Virus record (IMG/VR): IMGVR_UViG_3300020442_004040
Span: 1-25,429 of that record
Length of the DNA: 25,429 nt
Reading direction: 5' to 3' (one strand)
Origin: a virus
A program made the position numbers and the translations under genes. Positions 22,694 through 25,429 of the stretch are shown here, piece after piece (within the stretch, counting starts at the first letter, position 1; each line of letters opens with the position of its first letter). Under the pieces are notes generated by a model. That model saw nothing but the letters and a program-made list of their open reading frames with translations. It searched no databases and was not told where the DNA came from.

Positions 22694-24169
22694 TTATAGT
22701 ATATCCTGATAAGAACGCTCTTCTTGCTTTTTTGCTTTTCTATCCCAAGATTCATATAATCTCTTTTTTTGTTTAGTAAGAGGTCTTGGAATATAATATT
22801 CTCTCAATTCAGGAAATACGTCAAATAGGTGGCTTTCCCATTTTGTGCCTTCATAAAATTTATCAGCTGTAAGTAGATATTCAAAAATATCTTGTATGTC
22901 TATATCCGGATCTCGCGGCATTTCTAAGGCCGCGATAATGTCTGGCCAATCTTGATATTTTGGTATCAGCTTATCTTTTAATTTTTTTGGAAGATTGTTA
23001 GGACGTAGATGTTTTGGAGTATCAACATGAGCCCAATTAAGCTGGTTTATGATAGGATTTTCTTTACACCAGTCTACAACTTCATAGAATCTTAACACAC
23101 TAAGGAATGAAACTAGACCGTTAAAGTCTATTACTACATTAGGATATTTTTTACAATACTCTATATTTTCTAAAACTTTATTCCAAACAGTCCTTCTACG
23201 CATATATTCAATCACTGGACCAATTCCATCTACTGATGCAACAATAGTTACACGTTGAAAGTGCGGAATATATTTAAAAAGGTTATGTTTTCCTGCTTTG
23301 GTCTCTGTCAAATTTGTTTGATACTTAATTCTTATTTTATCAGCGTGTCCAGTTTCAATTAAAGCATCAAGCATTTCATAATGCTTTTTCATAATTAAAG
23401 GTTCACCTCCAATTATTTTTATACTTTTGATGTATTGTGCGATTTCAATAATTTGTTCAGTTATGCCTTTTGTTTTATCTTTCATTACGTGATCAAAGTA
23501 TTTTTTTCGATCTTCATTTATTTGTCCAAAGATTTTATCACTGTATACACCTTTATCTGCTACATTTAATCTTGTTGTAGAGTTTGCATGTTGACACATA
23601 TAACAATCTAAATTACATTCAGAACCATAAATTTTTAATTGGACTTCGTAAATTCTTTCTTTCTTCATTTCAAATTTACCAGTGTCTTTATATCTAGTGA
23701 CTTGCCGTTCTATCTTGTCCCAAAATTTTGGATCATTTGTATGTATTTTCATACAATTGGTTCTTCTTGAACGCCCATATCTTTCTTCATCGGACCTACA
23801 TCTTTTGCAATACTTGTCTACACTTTGTAGGTTAGATCCTGGAGTAGTCATCTCTTTACGTAGACTATTCATATATTCACTGTTTTCCATCCATTCTTTT
23901 AATGGTACTTCTTCAACGTCAACTCCGGACGGCGCACCAAAACAACATGCACCGTATTGGCCATCTATTTCTGAATAAATTTGTGTGAATGGAATAGTGC
24001 AAAAATAAATGTCTTTGTTTTTTGCCTGTTGTACTATAGATCCTTCTTTTTCTGCTATTTCAGACCCTTCTTCACTCATCTTTTGCCACCAGGCTTCTGT
24101 ATTGACATTTCCAGGACTAGACTCGTCACCTGGTCCACCTTTTGTTAAATGTTCTGGTAAGTCTTTCAT
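22694..24169 (-). CDS. Radical SAM protein with N-terminal Cys pairs
   Basis: The best start is ATG at 24169 (491 aa), which forms an ATGA overlap with the stop of the QueC-like gene and has an AGAGGAAAAAG site just upstream. An ATG at 24193 would add eight basic residues and use no clear site. The CX3CX2C is C185-C189-C192 in 'YGSECNLDCYMCQHANS', with 'IKIIGGEPLIM' (GGEP 254-257) and 'VTIVASVDGIG' following. Before the core, C57, C75/C76, C121 and C124 ('GACCFGAP', 'KYCKRCRSD') are candidate ligands for a second cluster, as in the 14749 protein, though the two are clearly diverged. The charged C-terminal tail is Lys/Arg/Glu-rich. Co-translation with the PP-loop enzyme suggests consecutive steps. 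Substrate unknown. Confidence 0.85.
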   Translation of the reverse strand: MKDLPEHLTKGGPGDESSPGNVNTEAWWQKMSEEGSEIAEKEGSIVQQAKNKDIYFCTIPFTQIYSEIDGQYGACCFGAPSGVDVEEVPLKEWMENSEYMNSLRKEMTTPGSNLQSVDKYCKRCRSDEERYGRSRRTNCMKIHTNDPKFWDKIERQVTRYKDTGKFEMKKERIYEVQLKIYGSECNLDCYMCQHANSTTRLNVADKGVYSDKIFGQINEDRKKYFDHVMKDKTKGITEQIIEIAQYIKSIKIIGGEPLIMKKHYEMLDALIETGHADKIRIKYQTNLTETKAGKHNLFKYIPHFQRVTIVASVDGIGPVIEYMRRRTVWNKVLENIEYCKKYPNVVIDFNGLVSFLSVLRFYEVVDWCKENPIINQLNWAHVDTPKHLRPNNLPKKLKDKLIPKYQDWPDIIAALEMPRDPDIDIQDIFEYLLTADKFYEGTKWESHLFDVFPELREYYIPRPLTKQKKRLYESWDRKAKKQEERSYQDIL

Positions 24170-24942
24170 GCTACTTCTTTTTCCTCTTCCCATTCCAAAT
24201 CAAATGCCCACTTTCTTTCATGACACCAAAAGCATTGATGACATTCCACAGTAAAGTTGCGTGTTTGCCTTGCAGTACCAACACAGGACCTTGTAATTGG
24301 AAATAGTGTTTCCATTAAATTGTTTTCTTTGTATACACCTGCAACAAATTTTTTGTCTACATTAATGTATGCTTGATATATATTTAACCATTTATCTTTT
24401 TGATACGTTCTGTATTCTTGAATTGTAGGAAGTTCTTTGTCTCTTCTTCGTTCTGCTTTTTCAAAAAATCCTAACTGTTTCATATCTTCTGTAGGAGGAT
24501 TTCTAGTCATTCCGTCTAATCTAACAGCACCAGGATGTTTTTTCATTAAGTTCCAGTTAATTGTATCTACTTGTATAATTTTAGAAACTTGTGTTCTACG
24601 CATACCTGTGAACTGTTTATATTTTTTTATTACTTTGTCCACTTGTTTATTAGTAACAAAATCTTCTGTTCTATCGTTGAAGTCAAATATTTGTATATCT
24701 TTAATATTATTATTTGGAAATTCTTTTTTAATAAAATCTACAATCATAACAGCCGCATCAGCATCTTTGGGAGCATTTAAGTCCCTACAAGTTACTGGTA
24801 TAATTTCTATTTCTGGAAAATGTTTTGTTACAAGATATAAAAGTGATGCAGAGTCGGCACCTCCTGATAATGATATTGTTGCTGTTTCTGGTTTCTCGTC
24901 AGCAAATAGGTCTATTGTTTGTCCACCGTGTGTAATTTTCAT
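24166..24942 (-). CDS. QueC-like PP-loop ATPase with C-terminal zinc-type Cys cluster
   Basis: A 258-aa protein. 'ATISLSGGADSASLLYLV' (SGGxDS at 26-31) is the PP-loop of N-type ATP pyrophosphatases, which activate a carboxyl, carbonyl or related group by adenylation. The C-terminus reads 'PITRSCVG' (C220), then 'VECHQCFWCHERKWAF' (C234, C237, C240), matching the C-xn-CxxCxxC zinc site and following Arg of the QueC (7-cyano-7-deazaguanine synthase) family. It is longer than typical QueC. No QueD, QueE or QueF partner is visible, so a different product is likely; QueC-like proteins also occur in Qat and CBASS-associated defence loci. AGGAG (24949-24953) overlaps the stop of the upstream aminotransferase. 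Sugar-amidating PP-loop enzymes are an alternative. Confidence 0.78.
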   Translation of the reverse strand: MKITHGGQTIDLFADEKPETATISLSGGADSASLLYLVTKHFPEIEIIPVTCRDLNAPKDADAAVMIVDFIKKEFPNNNIKDIQIFDFNDRTEDFVTNKQVDKVIKKYKQFTGMRRTQVSKIIQVDTINWNLMKKHPGAVRLDGMTRNPPTEDMKQLGFFEKAERRRDKELPTIQEYRTYQKDKWLNIYQAYINVDKKFVAGVYKENNLMETLFPITRSCVGTARQTRNFTVECHQCFWCHERKWAFDLEWEEEKEVA

Positions 24943-24948
24943 ACTGTG

Positions 24949-24953
24949 CTCCT
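24949..24953 (-). promoter_or_regulatory. Shine-Dalgarno of the QueC-like gene overlapping the upstream stop codon
   Basis: AGGAG read on the - strand lies 6 nt before the ATG at 24942 and includes two bases of the TAG stop of the aminotransferase gene, so ribosomes finishing that gene would clear the site for the next one. Confidence 0.65.
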
Positions 24954-25429
24954 ATGTATCAGTTGTACTTATTGTATCTTTTACTGTATCTATAATAGTA
25001 TTGATTTCTTCGTCAGTCAACCACGCATGTATTGGCAAGGATAACACAGTGTCAGATGCAAGATTTGATTGTATACATTCATCTTTACGCATATTCATAT
25101 TATTATACATACTGTTTTTTGATAAAGGTATCTCATAGTGTATACTCGCTTTTAATGCATTTTTTAAAAGTTTTCGTGTATCTTTGTCTTTAGTACGGAT
25201 TACATATTTGTGGTAATTATGGTTTAATCCGTTACCATTGGTTTGTAGAACTAATGGCAAGTCAGCAAATGCTTTGTCGTATATTTTTGCAATCTCTTGT
25301 CTGCGTAATTTATTTTCTGTATGAAACTTTAAACGCTGTTTGATAATCATTCCGTTGAGTACATACATTCTGCTGTTGTATCCTAGTCTACTGAAATCTT
25401 TGTCTTTACCGTGTCTTCGAATCATTTTT
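24952..25429 (-). CDS. DegT/DnrJ/EryC1-type aminotransferase, C-terminal part (5' end beyond window)
   Basis: Only the C-terminal 158 or so residues are in view. The ATG at 25425 is an internal methionine of 'MIRRHGKDKDFSRLGYNSRM', which matches the DegT-family 'RxHG...GxNxRM' block that follows the PLP-lysine region by about 25 residues. 'VLNGMIIKQRL', 'RRQEIAKIYDKAF', 'HNYHKYVIRTKDKDTRKLL' and 'ALKASIHYEIPLSKN' are the usual conserved steps to the C-terminus. The family transfers an amino group from glutamate to a keto-sugar or keto-cyclitol using PLP, typically in nucleotide-sugar pathways. The PLP lysine itself lies outside the window. It is the first visible gene of the - strand operon and carries a promoter for the following genes inside its 3' end. 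Confidence 0.85.
   Translation of the reverse strand, partial: KMIRRHGKDKDFSRLGYNSRMYVLNGMIIKQRLKFHTENKLRRQEIAKIYDKAFADLPLVLQTNGNGLNHNYHKYVIRTKDKDTRKLLKNALKASIHYEIPLSKNSMYNNMNMRKDECIQSNLASDTVLSLPIHAWLTDEEINTIIDTVKDTISTTDT
24992..25020 (-). promoter_or_regulatory. Possible sigma70-type promoter within the aminotransferase 3' end
   Basis: On the - strand, TTGACT (25015-25020) and TATTAT (24992-24997) are 17 bases apart, one mismatch each. The start codon at 24942 lies about 50 nt beyond the -10 box. Because it lies in coding DNA it could be chance, but spacing and orientation match the other three promoters. Confidence 0.45.

Noticed and set aside
22691-22698. TATAAATG on the - strand, close to the T4 late motif, at the start of the cysteine hydrolase gene.
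   Set aside because: It is made up of the upstream stop codon and the start codon itself, so it could not promote a full-length transcript of this gene.
24170-24193. Upstream ATG giving eight extra residues to the radical SAM protein.
   Set aside because: The ATG at 24169 forms an ATGA overlap with the preceding stop and has the better ribosome site; the extra residues are the reading of that purine-rich site.
24437-25138. Open frame of 233 codons on the + strand opposite the QueC-like and aminotransferase genes.
   Set aside because: It is antisense to two well-supported genes, has a hydrophobic Ser/Ile-rich composition typical of a reverse reading of A+T-rich coding DNA, and no ribosome site.
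1-25429. Search by eye for tRNA genes, CRISPR arrays, insertion sequences and attachment sites.
   Set aside because: The genes are packed with gaps of 75 nt or less and no cloverleaf, spaced repeat array, transposase or integrase was seen.

Overview
The window looks like part of an A+T-rich, double-stranded DNA tailed phage genome, most likely a marine T4-like myovirus. The evidence is long virion fibre genes of the kind seen in cyanophages and pelagiphages, TATAAATA-type late-promoter sequences, and dense packing: most genes abut or overlap by 1, 4 or 8 nt and the longest non-coding gap is about 75 nt. Host (picocyanobacteria or SAR11-like bacteria) cannot be decided here. I saw no tRNA, CRISPR array, integrase or insertion sequence. 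Family names come from reading motifs by eye, with no database search.

Left third (1-11330, + strand): virion structure. A very long fibre or baseplate protein is open at the window's left edge. A 204-aa conserved protein follows, then three tandem fibre-like genes that share a homologous N-terminal module of about 130 residues but have different C-termini (tail-collar domain, beta-rich tail, ADLAEKY-type terminal domain). A fourth, unrelated fibre-like gene follows. Late-promoter-like sequences precede two of the genes, and a combined late and sigma70-like promoter region precedes the last.

Middle (11331-17456, + strand): an accessory operon behind a near-consensus sigma70-type promoter. 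In order: unknown small protein, two tandem paralogous GT-A-like glycosyltransferases, unknown protein, DGD-motif glycosyltransferase-like protein, radical SAM protein with N-terminal Cys cluster, a second DGD-motif paralog, and an SGNH hydrolase-like protein. Nearly all junctions are overlapping.

Right (17430-25429, - strand): a convergent accessory operon. In transcription order: DegT/DnrJ-type aminotransferase (cut by the window edge), QueC-like PP-loop enzyme, radical SAM protein, isochorismatase-like cysteine hydrolase, two nitroreductase-like proteins, an internal sigma70-type promoter, a third radical SAM protein, NodU/CmcH-type carbamoyltransferase and a SAM-dependent methyltransferase. 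The two arms meet tail to tail with a 27-nt coding overlap.

Together the two arms resemble a small-molecule or glycan biosynthesis and decoration cluster: aminotransfer, ATP-dependent chemistry, three radical SAM steps, flavin redox steps, hydrolysis, carbamoylation, methylation, glycosyl transfer and a possible esterase, all next to the tail-fibre genes. Modification of virion fibres or of the infected cell's surface is a reasonable inference but is not shown by the sequence. This two-armed cluster is the best candidate for an undescribed system in the window.
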